From: Anaerolineaceae bacterium
GTDB taxonomy: Bacteria > Chloroflexota > Anaerolineae > Aggregatilineales > Phototrophicaceae
DNA: 61,355 bases
Reading direction: 5' to 3'
Assembly (NCBI GenBank): GCA_016124855.1
Contig: WGMX01000007.1
Location: forward strand, 1 to 61,355
The translations under genes and the position numbers were made by a program. This document shows positions 9,142-17,314 of this stretch, one piece after another (position 1 is the first letter of the stretch; each line of letters opens with the position of its first letter). The notes under the pieces were generated by a model. It made no database searches and was not told the DNA's origin. It saw only the letters and a program-made list of their open reading frames with translations.

Positions 9142-10746
9142 ATGAAACGTTTATTCACGAACCAAATTGCTCGTTTGCTATGGTTGTTATTGATGTTTGT
9201 ATTGGTTACAGGAATAGTTTCTGCTCAAAACCAGAATTTATTAACAAATCCGGGATTTGAACAACCATTTACGACTGTAGCTGGTTCTCCTCCACGTCAG
9301 GTTGCGCAGGGGTGGTCACCGTGGAATGTTGGTGGCGGTCAATCGGCCTCTGAAAATGTTCAGCCTGAATATTATCCGGCATCAGATGTAACCGATGGTT
9401 TAGGTGTGCCGCGTATTCGTAATGGGAGTGATGCACAACAATATCATTCCTTCTTCGCCACGCATGATGGTGGACTTTACCAAAGTGTGAGCGGGGTTAC
9501 AAAAGGCGCTCAACTGCGATTTGGTGCGTATGTTTATGTTTGGTCAAGCACTTTTGATGATCCTAATAAGAGTGAAGACCCCGGTGGAATTGTCGTGCAA
9601 GTCGGAATTGACCCGACCGGTGGAACAGATGGCAGCAGTGCTAATATTGTTTGGTCTGCGCCGTCTATCCAATACGATGCGTACAATGAATACGCTGTAA
9701 CTGCTTCGGCATCCAATTCAACCGTAACGGTGTGGATACGTTCAACGGTTACGACACCTGTCAAAAATTCGAATATTTACGTCGATGATGCATCGTTGAT
9801 TGTTTCTACGGGTACAGGTACAAGTCCAACGAATACTACTGTTCCCCCGACTGCTACTGCGACTAAAACGCTGGTTCCCCCGACGAATACAATCGTGCCT
9901 GCAACCGCGACATCGACATCCACGACTGTGTCACAGCCCGCCAGTGCAACACCTGATCAGGCACAACCAACAGCAACGCAGACCAATACAGCCATTCCGT
10001 CGGTTCCAACGAATACAGTCGTTCCTACTTCAACAACGGCTCCGGCGCTGCCAACGGCAACCCAAGAGACTACTATTCCAACACAAGAAAACCCAACAGC
10101 GACTCCGAATGGTGGAGTTGACAATGTTCAATTCCCCGGTCGGCTCGTTCATATCGTTCGTTCGGGTGACACTGTAGGAAATTTGGCAACGCTTTACGGT
10201 AGCGACGTTGATGCGATTATCGCGGCAAACAACCTGCCAGAGAGTGCTCTGATTAAGGTGGGACAAGGGTTAGTTATTCCTGTTCGCTTGTTATCACCGG
10301 CGACTTCAACACCTACACCGACCCCTATAGCACCAGTGGCAACCGCGACGACTCAAGTCGATGTTCCAGCTCCTGTGCCGGGTAATGTTTATATTATCCA
10401 GCCCGGTGATACCCTAAGCCGTATTGCAGCACGCTTTAATACAACCACCGCGACGTTAGCTCAACTGAACGGCATTACCAACCCCAATACAATTTATTAC
10501 GGACAGCGATTGATTATACCTGTCGCAGGGCAGGACACCGGAATTTCAGTGCCGCAACCACCTGCTCCCGCGCCGACTAATCCACCACCTGCGGCTGAGC
10601 CGGTAACATACATTGTTCAACGAGGCGATACACTGTTTAAGATTGCAGTGCGTTTCAATGTGACAGTAGCAGCTTTGGCGCAGGCCAACGGTATCAGAAA
10701 TACAAATCTTGTTTATACTGGTCAGAGGCTCGTTATTCCATCATGA
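9142..10746 (+). CDS. Secreted protein with N-terminal sandwich domain and three LysM domains
   Basis: 534 residues. Signal peptide about 1-28 (cut near VSAQ). Residues about 32-218 start NLLTNPGFEQPF and look like a carbohydrate-binding jelly-roll of the CBM4/9-like type; this is inference from the NPGFE start and the D-D ending. A Thr/Pro-rich linker (about 220-330) follows, then three LysM domains at about 335-380, 415-460 and 487-533, each with a GDT core and ending in VIP or IIP. LysM binds GlcNAc-containing glycans such as peptidoglycan. No catalytic domain is visible, so it is probably a cell-wall-bound adhesion or structural protein. It is coupled to the DUF192 gene by an ATGA overlap. 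Confidence 0.85.
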   Translation: MKRLFTNQIARLLWLLLMFVLVTGIVSAQNQNLLTNPGFEQPFTTVAGSPPRQVAQGWSPWNVGGGQSASENVQPEYYPASDVTDGLGVPRIRNGSDAQQYHSFFATHDGGLYQSVSGVTKGAQLRFGAYVYVWSSTFDDPNKSEDPGGIVVQVGIDPTGGTDGSSANIVWSAPSIQYDAYNEYAVTASASNSTVTVWIRSTVTTPVKNSNIYVDDASLIVSTGTGTSPTNTTVPPTATATKTLVPPTNTIVPATATSTSTTVSQPASATPDQAQPTATQTNTAIPSVPTNTVVPTSTTAPALPTATQETTIPTQENPTATPNGGVDNVQFPGRLVHIVRSGDTVGNLATLYGSDVDAIIAANNLPESALIKVGQGLVIPVRLLSPATSTPTPTPIAPVATATTQVDVPAPVPGNVYIIQPGDTLSRIAARFNTTTATLAQLNGITNPNTIYYGQRLIIPVAGQDTGISVPQPPAPAPTNPPPAAEPVTYIVQRGDTLFKIAVRFNVTVAALAQANGIRNTNLVYTGQRLVIPS

Positions 10747-11120
10747 GTAAATGGCGGGTATTGAAGCAGGAACGTGGTAACAAGGTCGTGCTTAAGCGTG
10801 TCAAGTTGTGTGATAACTTTTGGACGCGGTTTCGCGGGTTGCAACTCGTGAGATATTTGCCAGATGATGAAGGGCTGTTGTTTGTTACGGGTTCAGAGAA
10901 TAGGGCAAATACTACGATCCACATGTTCTTCATGTTTTTTAGCATCGGTGTTGTTTGGCTAGATGCATCAGGGAAAGTTGTCGATAAGTGTTTTGCGAAG
11001 CCTTGGCGGCCTGCATATGCGCCTAAAAGCCCGGCGCAATATTTTATTGAGGCCAAGCCGGGAATTCTGGATAAAGTACAGCTTGGGGATGTGCTGCAGT
11101 TCGACGAGGTTGCGGCATGA
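10743..11120 (+). CDS. DUF192 family protein
   Basis: 125 residues matching DUF192: an early FWTRFRGLQ stretch, the HMFFMFFSIGVVWLD core and the C-terminal AKPGILDKVQLGDVLQF. Most DUF192 proteins are exported and carry a signal peptide; this one has none and begins with a basic, soluble-looking segment, so it is probably cytoplasmic. It overlaps by four bases both the LysM gene before it and the LysM/M23 gene after it, so the three are made together. No biochemical function is established for the family. Confidence 0.85.
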   Translation: MSKWRVLKQERGNKVVLKRVKLCDNFWTRFRGLQLVRYLPDDEGLLFVTGSENRANTTIHMFFMFFSIGVVWLDASGKVVDKCFAKPWRPAYAPKSPAQYFIEAKPGILDKVQLGDVLQFDEVAA

Positions 11121-12571
11121 GTGTGCGAGTCATAGTGACGATGATGCTAGCGGGTTTGCTCTTAGGGCTGCCCGCTTTTTCTGTTGCACAAGATACGAAT
11201 GAAAGTGTAGTTGTCCACGTTGTGCAACGTGGCGAAACGATGTATAGGATTGCACAAAATTATAACGTGACCGTTGAAGCTATTGCTTCGTTTAACAGTA
11301 TCGCTGACCCGACTAATATACAGGTTGGTCAACGATTGTTGATTCCCACAAACGGTGAAACACGGTCTGAAGTGCCCGCAACACATGTAGTCCAAGCTGG
11401 AGAGACACTAAAAAGTATAGCCACTTTATATGGCCTAACTGTTGATGAGTTAGCTAACCGCAACAGTATCACGAATATTGACCGTATTTTTGTTGGACAA
11501 GTGTTAAATATTCGGGCATCATCGCCAGCGACTCCCAGCCCTATACCTACTGTCGAATCAACTGTTACCGGGGAAACCTCCGGTGATGCACCAAGTTTAA
11601 TCTATACCGTTCAAGGCGGAGACACATTATTTCGCATTGCTACCCGTTATGGACTCACTGTAAATGATTTAGTGCGTGCGAACAATGTAACAGACCCTAC
11701 TGTCATCTATTTGGGTCAACAGCTCATTATTCCGGGTGTTAAACCACTTCAGTCGGCACTGGATTTGCCACCTAATGTCAGCAATATTGTTGTTACTCCC
11801 ACTATGTTTGTGGAGGGCCAAACGGGTGAAATTCGCTTAACTACTGCTGTTCCCATGACTGTGAACGGTACGTTTTTGGCTCGCAATTTGTCTGTTGCTT
11901 CGGATCAAAGTAGAACTCTCGACATTATCCTCGTTGGCATCCCTGTTTTCACCGACGCGGGCGTTTACCCACTTGCGCTGAGTCTCACAGACGGTGCAGG
12001 GCAGGTAACTCCGTTGGATCTGAATATTCAGGTGCTAGCCGGTGGTTATGGACGAGAATCAATAACTCTCTCCTCTAATCTTGCTGATCTCGTTGACCCA
12101 AATCTTGAAGCATCTGAGTTACAGAAAATGCAAGCCATAACGAGTAATTTTACGCCTTCACGTTATTTTGATGGTCCATTGAGTTTACCAGCCGCTGCTA
12201 GCATTTCTTCTCCGTTTGGGCGCAAGCGTTCGTATGACGGTGGTCCGTATGACCATTTTCATGCAGGTACGGATTTCGCCGCTGCTCCCGGTTCGTCTGT
12301 GATGGCCGCGGCGCCGGGCTACGTGGTATTTGCAGATAAACTAAACGTTCGTGGTAACGTGACTATCATTGATCATGGATGGGGAATTTATACGGTATAT
12401 TGTCATCAGGCGACTCAATATGTAAAGGTCGGAGATTTTGTAAATACTGGCACAGTTATTGGGACTGTAGGTGCAACAGGCCGAGTGACAGGGCCGCACT
12501 TGCATTGGGAAGTATGGGTTAATGGTGTACAGGTTGACCCGATGCAGTGGGTGCAGCAATCGTTTTCGTAA
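11117..12571 (+). CDS. Secreted LysM / M23 metallopeptidase (LytM-type)
   Basis: 484 residues: signal peptide (about 1-25, cut after VAQ), three LysM domains (about 33-76, 86-131 and 160-205), a beta-sandwich middle (about 215-310) and a C-terminal M23 peptidase domain (about 370-475). The zinc site is complete: H-A-G-T-D (HxxxD), then HLHWEV with both histidines of the HxH. M23 enzymes cut peptide cross-links of peptidoglycan, or, when degenerate, activate amidases; this one looks catalytically competent. It shares an operon with a second triple-LysM protein and a DUF192 protein, suggesting a cell-wall remodelling set. Confidence 0.92.
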   Translation: MSVRVIVTMMLAGLLLGLPAFSVAQDTNESVVVHVVQRGETMYRIAQNYNVTVEAIASFNSIADPTNIQVGQRLLIPTNGETRSEVPATHVVQAGETLKSIATLYGLTVDELANRNSITNIDRIFVGQVLNIRASSPATPSPIPTVESTVTGETSGDAPSLIYTVQGGDTLFRIATRYGLTVNDLVRANNVTDPTVIYLGQQLIIPGVKPLQSALDLPPNVSNIVVTPTMFVEGQTGEIRLTTAVPMTVNGTFLARNLSVASDQSRTLDIILVGIPVFTDAGVYPLALSLTDGAGQVTPLDLNIQVLAGGYGRESITLSSNLADLVDPNLEASELQKMQAITSNFTPSRYFDGPLSLPAAASISSPFGRKRSYDGGPYDHFHAGTDFAAAPGSSVMAAAPGYVVFADKLNVRGNVTIIDHGWGIYTVYCHQATQYVKVGDFVNTGTVIGTVGATGRVTGPHLHWEVWVNGVQVDPMQWVQQSFS

Positions 12572-12581
12572 AGGATTTTAG

Positions 12582-13613
12582 ATGCCAGATGAAGGGAAAG
12601 TCAAACGATTGTTGGATCGCTTGCGAAACCAACCTAAATTGCCAATTGTCGACTCAAATCCTACACAAAGGGCAAGACCGCGTTCTGAGTTTAACTGGAA
12701 TGACCTAAAGCTAAATCTTAAGATGCTGCTTGTGAAAGGTAACATCTCCGAGGTGTTTTTTAAAGAACTTGTCATTCCAAATTTGACGGGGCCATTTGAT
12801 AAAGAACTCTATGTACGATGGCTGCAATCAGTTTGCTTGATTCCTTTTTTTCAAGAGGCGGTCGTAAATAAGCAATTTACTGATTCAAATATTCATTCCG
12901 CCCTTGTTTTGCGACAACGCCTGATTCCTTATTTGAGAGCTGTAGTTGCCTTATCACGCGATTATAAATGGCAGATTCTACAGTCATTGGACAAGATTGA
13001 ACCTGAAAATCCCAAAGCAAAGGGCATAGACGACTCCTATTTATTGGGGGAAGTATTGTGGATTGCGCCAGTGATTGCTGCTGGAGCAACACAGCGATAT
13101 GTGTATTTACCTACGGGACAATGGTACAACTTTTGGACCAATCAATTTGTCGACGGAAGCCAATATATAGTAGCAGACGCTCCCCTTGACAGGATGCCGA
13201 TATTTGTGCGGGCTGGAACATTGCTTCCGCTGCATGAGGACGAGGCGACTCTGTCTAAAAGCCAAAATTCAACGCTCCTTTATCGGCTATATCCCGGTAA
13301 TAAAGAGACAGTACTTTATGAGGATGACGCTGGTGGGTTTGACAAGGAACGAACAGAATATCGTTGGATTTATATCACCTGCAAATGGGATGATGGTAGA
13401 TTTGTTATAAGCCGTCGAATTGCCGGTCAATTAAATCCTTCGTATGTGCAGATTCGGGTTGAGGTAGTTGGTCTAAGTCACGAGCCGAAGAATATCAATA
13501 TAGATCGTCGTCCTGCACCGCTATGGTTTTTCGACCAAGGCATCTTAGAATTTACTACGGATTCATTTCAAGTTATTGAAATAGTGATGGAAGACCCGAC
13601 AGAAACGTGGTAA
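12582..13613 (+). CDS. GH31-like protein lacking the catalytic barrel
   Basis: 343 residues. From about residue 60 it follows the end of glycoside hydrolase family 31: ELYVRWLQ, RQRLIPYL, DDSYLLGEVLWIAPVI, RYVYLPTGQWYNFWT, then APLDRMPIFVRAGTLLPL, and a C-terminal beta domain like DUF5110. In GH31 these belong to the last barrel strand and the C-terminal beta-sandwich domains. The nucleophile-bearing DMNE region and the acid/base region are absent, and the first 55 residues look unrelated and basic. There is no signal peptide. The open frame is intact, with no stop codons, so it may be a kept domain rather than debris. It begins 10 bases after the LysM/M23 gene and is followed by a strong terminator. 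Confidence 0.75.
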   Translation: MPDEGKVKRLLDRLRNQPKLPIVDSNPTQRARPRSEFNWNDLKLNLKMLLVKGNISEVFFKELVIPNLTGPFDKELYVRWLQSVCLIPFFQEAVVNKQFTDSNIHSALVLRQRLIPYLRAVVALSRDYKWQILQSLDKIEPENPKAKGIDDSYLLGEVLWIAPVIAAGATQRYVYLPTGQWYNFWTNQFVDGSQYIVADAPLDRMPIFVRAGTLLPLHEDEATLSKSQNSTLLYRLYPGNKETVLYEDDAGGFDKERTEYRWIYITCKWDDGRFVISRRIAGQLNPSYVQIRVEVVGLSHEPKNINIDRRPAPLWFFDQGILEFTTDSFQVIEIVMEDPTETW

Positions 13614-13625
13614 GCAAATTCTATG

Positions 13626-13661
13626 AAAACGGGATGGCCTAATAGAAAGCCATCCCGTTTT
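13626..13661. terminator. Bidirectional intrinsic terminator
   Basis: Thirteen-base perfect arms (AAAACGGGATGGC and its complement) around a ten-base loop, followed by a T-rich tail on both strands. It separates the convergent GH31-like gene and the membrane-protein gene. Confidence 0.85.
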
Positions 13662-13680
13662 ATTTTGGCGTGAGTATTGA

Positions 13681-14817
13681 TTACTCGAAAGCAGGGTCGA
13701 GCACTTCAAAGTTGGTGAACAAGAAGTGGTCGTGATAGTAGTGAATCCATAAGAACGAAAGAATCGCCGTGTAATAAGCGGTGTCAAAATGACGGTTAGG
13801 ATCGATATTGGGAATAATGACACCAGCCAATTGGTAGACAATGATGAATACAATAACTGAGCCGACAAGCATCATTGTGCTAAGAGCGAACAATCCCCAC
13901 GAATCTTTGCGGTTGCTGAAGCGGGCGACCAAAGGTGCGGTATGGTTCAAATCACCGTATTTCTGTTTGATTTTGATGATGTAAAAGGTGATGGCAAGGT
14001 ACTGGAATGAGTGCCAAGTATTTGCACCTTGGAAAGCGGTATCCAAGTTGGGGAAGGCCGCCAACGGGAAAAACACGATTACCGTTAAACTGATGAATAT
14101 CGTTTTGGGCCAGTTGATGATACCGGTACGATATTCGTTAATGGTCTTGATGATGTAGGCGATGAGTGCCACAAAGAATACGCCGGCTGCGGCGATAAAA
14201 AACCAAGGAGCTTGGAATGCTTCCGGAATTACCTTCGTCAAGTCGTTTGTTCCGACAGCAAATGAGCCGTTGCTAATTTTGTAGGCGGCCATCGGGAAAA
14301 GGCAGGTTAGAACGACTGCATAATCGATAATTCGAGCTTGTAAGCTAACCGCGCTGCCTTTCTTGACAATTGTATGTTCCTTATGGTTATACAGTTCTAC
14401 GATGTAGGTCACCTGATGCATGACATGGAGCATTGCCCAGAAGAAGAAAATGGTCAGCAGCAAGGTCAAGTTGAGGAAGGCCAGTGATACGACGATGATG
14501 GGGATGATTATCGACGAGCGGATCAGCATCGGATAGCGCTTTTTGAAGTCCGAATCTAAGCCTGTCCGAAGCATTGTCGACATCATGTGTGGACCACCGA
14601 CGGCAATTGCAACAAAGCCATTCACGATGTTACGGCTAACATCGTCATCTAGATTAAAGATTCGAATGCCGAGTAGATAGAAAATATATGGCATCGGAAC
14701 CACGAATACACTTAGGATCATGAATATCATGTCCCAGCGACGGTTGCGAAGCCAAAGACCGGGGCGATCCTGATCTAAGGCGGCTGAAGGTGCATAATTG
14801 GCCGTTGTAGCGCTCAT
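13681..14817 (-). CDS. His-rich polytopic membrane protein, function unknown
   Basis: 378 residues from the ATG preceded by GAGGAGGAG; the 18-residue upstream extension lacks an SD. About eight to nine hydrophobic helices. Histidines sit in recurring motifs near helix ends: GGPHMMST (near 95), WAMLHVMHQ (near 150), NHKEH (near 168), NTWHSFQYL (near 275) and IHYYHDHF (near 358). Such spacing recalls membrane enzymes that bind iron with histidines (desaturase/hydroxylase type, or the Brp/Blh carotene dioxygenase family), but I do not recognise the family. It stands alone between a terminator and tdk. Confidence 0.7.
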   Translation of the reverse strand: MSATTANYAPSAALDQDRPGLWLRNRRWDMIFMILSVFVVPMPYIFYLLGIRIFNLDDDVSRNIVNGFVAIAVGGPHMMSTMLRTGLDSDFKKRYPMLIRSSIIIPIIVVSLAFLNLTLLLTIFFFWAMLHVMHQVTYIVELYNHKEHTIVKKGSAVSLQARIIDYAVVLTCLFPMAAYKISNGSFAVGTNDLTKVIPEAFQAPWFFIAAAGVFFVALIAYIIKTINEYRTGIINWPKTIFISLTVIVFFPLAAFPNLDTAFQGANTWHSFQYLAITFYIIKIKQKYGDLNHTAPLVARFSNRKDSWGLFALSTMMLVGSVIVFIIVYQLAGVIIPNIDPNRHFDTAYYTAILSFLWIHYYHDHFLFTNFEVLDPAFE

Positions 14818-14820
14818 ACT

Positions 14821-14829
14821 CTCCTCCTC
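14821..14829 (-). promoter_or_regulatory. Ribosome binding site fixing the membrane-protein start
   Basis: GAGGAGGAG on the minus strand ends three bases before the ATG at 14817, supporting MSATTANY as the N-terminus rather than an ATG 54 bases upstream. Confidence 0.7.
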
Positions 14830-14944
14830 ACTAACTGTAAGCGTGTGCTTAAATGCTAAGCTAAACAGCAATGATAATGAATTGTTTAGCCTTGCAAAGT
14901 AATTCTAACCGAAACGCGAAGAGAATGCTACATCGATTCGAAAA

Positions 14945-15514
14945 TTAGTGGGGTACTTGATGATGTTTGCGGCAGCGTGCCTCGTAGGCTTCTTGCGCAC
15001 CTACCATAATGACGGGGTCGTCGTAATGGGCGGGTTCGCCATTAACGAGGCGCTGGGTACGACAGGCATCTTCGCCACAAACGACGCAGATGGCATGAAG
15101 TTTGGTCACATCTTCAGCGATGGACAGCAATTGGGGTAGGGGGCCAAAGGGTTCACCCCGAAAGTCCATATCTAAGCCAGCAAGAATGACACGAATGCCG
15201 CGTGCAGCAAGCTGTTGGGCTATGTTTACAATTTCGGGGTCAAAGAACTGGACTTCGTCTACAGCGACAACCGTGGTGTTGGCAGCAAGGTTGTCTAGAA
15301 TTTCGTGGGCTTTGGCAACCGCGACGGCTTCAATATTTTGGCCGCTATGGCTGGTGACATGAAGGACACTATAACGGTCATCAATGGATGGTTTAAAAAC
15401 TTGAAGCTCTTGTTTGGCGATGACCGCGCGACGGGAGCGGCGAATAAGTTCTTCGCTTTTGCCACAGAACATGCTGCCGCAGATAACTTCAATGCGGCCT
15501 GAAGAATGAATCAT
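14945..15514 (-). CDS. tdk: Thymidine kinase (type II)
   Basis: 189 residues, normal for bacterial TK1-type enzymes. Phosphorylates thymidine with ATP for nucleotide salvage. P-loop [14 protein letters not shown] (13-26), the DEVQFF Walker B strand with catalytic Glu nearby, the lasso-type [14 protein letters not shown] loop, and a structural zinc site made by CVVC and the later C-R-K-H residues. The gene sits just downstream of the rpmE terminator; no separate promoter is obvious in the 70 bases between them. Confidence 0.95.
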   Translation of the reverse strand: MIHSSGRIEVICGSMFCGKSEELIRRSRRAVIAKQELQVFKPSIDDRYSVLHVTSHSGQNIEAVAVAKAHEILDNLAANTTVVAVDEVQFFDPEIVNIAQQLAARGIRVILAGLDMDFRGEPFGPLPQLLSIAEDVTKLHAICVVCGEDACRTQRLVNGEPAHYDDPVIMVGAQEAYEARCRKHHQVPH

Positions 15515-15537
15515 TTTGCCCCCTATTCAAAAAGAAA

Positions 15538-15564
15538 GGCAGACATGTCTTGCACATGTCTGCC
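15538..15564 (-). terminator. Intrinsic terminator of the ribosomal operon
   Basis: Eleven-base perfect arms (GGCAGACATGT and its complement) around a five-base loop. On the minus strand, the direction of rpmE, the stem is followed by TTTCTTTTT. It lies between rpmE and tdk. Confidence 0.8.
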
Positions 15565-15586
15565 TAAAAAATTCTTCAAAGTGAAA

Positions 15587-16075
15587 CTACTCAGCCGCAG
15601 TTTCACTTGTTTCGGTGCTGGCCTGTGGTACATCAAAACCACGAGCGCGCAACAGTTTCTTGAGATCGCTTAGGACTTTACGACCGATACCGGGGATTTC
15701 AAGAATGGATTGTTCACCGCTGGTTTCTAGTTTATTCAGGAAGTCGCCGACAGTGCTGATTCCATTTTCACTAAAAATGGTGACGTAGCGTTTGCCAATG
15801 TCAAAATCGCCAATTGAAATTTCGGGCGATGTGAGCGCTGCAATCTTGGCTTCGGCTTCGGCGCGGCGGGTGTCACGGGTTTGCAGACGCTTAAGGAAGC
15901 GATCAACCTGTCCTTCGGTATCGACGATACGTTGTTCGCCGGTGTAGAAGGGGTGGCAGGCCGAGCAAATATCAGTACGGATTTCAGGGATGGTTGCGCC
16001 GGTTTGCCATGTGTTGCCGCAAGCACAAACGACCGTGGCTTCGGGATACCACGCGGGATGAATATTAGCCTTCAT
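15587..16075 (-). CDS. rpmE: Ribosomal protein bL31 with RNA polymerase alpha-CTD-like C-terminal domain
   Basis: 162 residues; bL31 is normally about 65-90. Residues 1-70 are a zinc-type bL31: MKANIHP start, Cys17, Cys19, Cys37 and Cys40, and the HPFYTG motif. After a charged link (about 65-85) comes a helix-hairpin-helix domain (87-147) that lines up with the RNA polymerase alpha C-terminal domain: IGDFDIGKRY, GISTVGDFL, LEIPGIGRKVLSDLKK, RARGF. Aligned by eye to E. coli alpha, Arg265, Gly296 and Lys298 are kept as Arg96, Gly131 and Lys133, Glu302 becomes Asp137, while Asn268 and Ser299 are Thr99 and Val134. No frameshift is seen and the fusion is one open frame. The tail may touch nucleic acid or transcription proteins; untested. 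Confidence 0.93.
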   Translation of the reverse strand: MKANIHPAWYPEATVVCACGNTWQTGATIPEIRTDICSACHPFYTGEQRIVDTEGQVDRFLKRLQTRDTRRAEAEAKIAALTSPEISIGDFDIGKRYVTIFSENGISTVGDFLNKLETSGEQSILEIPGIGRKVLSDLKKLLRARGFDVPQASTETSETAAE

Positions 16076-16134
16076 GTTGTTTTCTTTCTGGTGTCACGGC
16101 CTGATTGGGTAGCGTAACACACTCCATAAATTAA

Positions 16135-16410
16135 TTACTGTTCGATTTCAGCTTTTGGATAAACGCTGATTTGTTTCTGACCTTCACGGCCACGGACGCG
16201 TTCGAAGGTAACGATGCCTTCGGCAGTGGCAAAAATGGTATAGTCACGACCGAGGCCAACGTTGGCGCCGGGACGGAAGTGTGTACCATGTTGACGAACA
16301 ATGATAGTTCCGGGGACGACAAATTCTCCACCGTAGGCTTTTACACCTAGACGTTGAGCATTGCTATCGCGACCGTTGCGGCTTGATCCACCGCCCTTTT
16401 TGTGAGCCAT
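16135..16410 (-). CDS. rpmA: Ribosomal protein bL27
   Basis: 91 residues with the exact bL27 plan: [16 protein letters not shown] start, the [11 protein letters not shown] strand and [15 protein letters not shown]. The N-terminal tail reaches the peptidyl transferase centre of the 50S subunit. There is no cleavable N-terminal extension as in Firmicutes. It lies 22 bases after rplU, the universal L21-L27 pairing, with rpmE 59 bases further on. Confidence 0.97.
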   Translation of the reverse strand: MAHKKGGGSSRNGRDSNAQRLGVKAYGGEFVVPGTIIVRQHGTHFRPGANVGLGRDYTIFATAEGIVTFERVRGREGQKQISVYPKAEIEQ

Positions 16411-16432
16411 TGTAGGTGTCTCCTAAAACTTT

Positions 16433-16744
16433 TTAGACGGTAATATCGTCAATACGAATGCGGGTATAATACTGGCGATGTCCAGCCCACTTACGCAGGT
16501 TGGTGCGTTGGCGGTAGTGAAAGACCATGATTTTTTCGCCGCGAAATTGTTCGACTACGGTGGCGTTGACTTTAGCGCCTTCGACAACGGGCTGACCGAG
16601 GACGGTGTTATCACCATCGCCAATGAGGAGGACATCCTCGATGACAAGTTTATGATCTACATCGTAGGGAAGTTTGTCGACATCAAGGGTTTTGCCGACT
16701 TCGGCGCGGTACTGACGACCGCCCTGACGGATAATGGCGTACAT
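16433..16744 (-). CDS. rplU: Ribosomal protein bL21
   Basis: 103 residues starting MYAIIRQGGRQYR; this ATG is preceded by GGGAG, whereas an ATG 12 bases upstream overlaps that SD. It has the bL21 C-terminal motif HYRQRTNLRKWAGHRQ, which contacts 23S rRNA. First gene of rplU-rpmA-rpmE. A promoter with good -35 and -10 boxes lies about 120 bases upstream, leaving a leader of about 115 bases where ribosomal-protein autoregulation could occur; I see no clear known L21-leader fold. Confidence 0.97.
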   Translation of the reverse strand: MYAIIRQGGRQYRAEVGKTLDVDKLPYDVDHKLVIEDVLLIGDGDNTVLGQPVVEGAKVNATVVEQFRGEKIMVFHYRQRTNLRKWAGHRQYYTRIRIDDITV

Positions 16745-16865
16745 GTTTGCTCCCAATCTTCACTTGCCACCGCCGGTTGTATCACTTATGGAGACAAAGA
16801 ACGGGGAAAATTGGCTGTGAATGCGGTTGTAAATAATGTTGTGATGTAAAAAACACAACTTGGTT

Positions 16866-16895
16866 ATTATACGGGTGGGGTAGGGGGTGCGTCAA
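16866..16895 (-). promoter_or_regulatory. Sigma-70-type promoter of rplU-rpmA-rpmE
   Basis: On the minus strand: TTGACG (16895-16890), an 18-base spacer and a perfect TATAAT (16871-16866). Expected start near 16859, about 115 bases before the rplU ATG. Five of six -35 bases match consensus. Confidence 0.75.
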
Positions 16896-16912
16896 TGTGA
16901 AAGTTGGTTGAT

Positions 16913-16982
16913 AGTTATCAGTCGTCAGTTAACAGTTTTGCGTAGGCTATTGGCGATTAGCAGTTAGCGATTGGCTTTTAGC
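16913..16982. repeat. Degenerate heptanucleotide tandem repeats, cluster 1
   Basis: Two runs on a seven-base period. 16913-16940 splits into four units of the form AGTNNNC (last one ending G). 16945-16982 splits into five units of the form RGCNNTT (GGCTATT, GGCGATT, AGCAGTT, AGCGATT, GGCTTTT) followed by AGC. The constant bases hold in every unit while the middle two vary. Confidence 0.75.
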
Positions 16983-17095
16983 ACATGCCGGTCGCAGTTC
17001 ATCAGTCAAAATGCGATACGAAAGCGGATTTATGTGGCGGCAATGGCGGCGGCATTGACATTGGCAGTCATCTGTTGTTAACGGTTTAAATCAAC

Positions 17096-17126
17096 GGCTT
17101 TTGGCAATTAGCCGTTAGTTTTTAGC
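17096..17126. repeat. Degenerate heptanucleotide tandem repeats, cluster 2
   Basis: Four units of the RGYNNTT type (GGCTTTT, GGCAATT, AGCCGTT, AGTTTTT) plus AGC, the same pattern as the run at 16945-16982. Confidence 0.7.
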
Positions 17127-17283
17127 TCAATCAAGATAGAGTGATTCGGAAACTTCAGAAAAGCTGTAAATACTGCAAGTGCGAAAGTGGTTTTGGCGGC
17201 GGATTTGAGGGAGCGATGCGCTGAATGTTCGCAAAATTCTTCAGATTCTTCAATTTCACAGTGAAGTTTAGCGTTCAAGGCAA

Positions 17284-17314
17284 AGCGATTGGCTATTAGT
17301 GGTTAGCTTTTAGC
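17284..17314. repeat. Degenerate heptanucleotide tandem repeats, cluster 3
   Basis: Four units of the same type (AGCGATT, GGCTATT, AGTGGTT, AGCTTTT) plus AGC. With clusters 1 and 2 this gives three copies about 150-190 bases apart in one gene-poor stretch. Confidence 0.7.

Noticed and set aside
16478..16849. 123-residue plus-strand frame opposite rplU and its leader
   Set aside because: Antisense to a ribosomal protein; no independent support.
16913..17314. CRISPR array
   Set aside because: Units are seven bases with no spacers; not CRISPR-like, and no cas genes are present.
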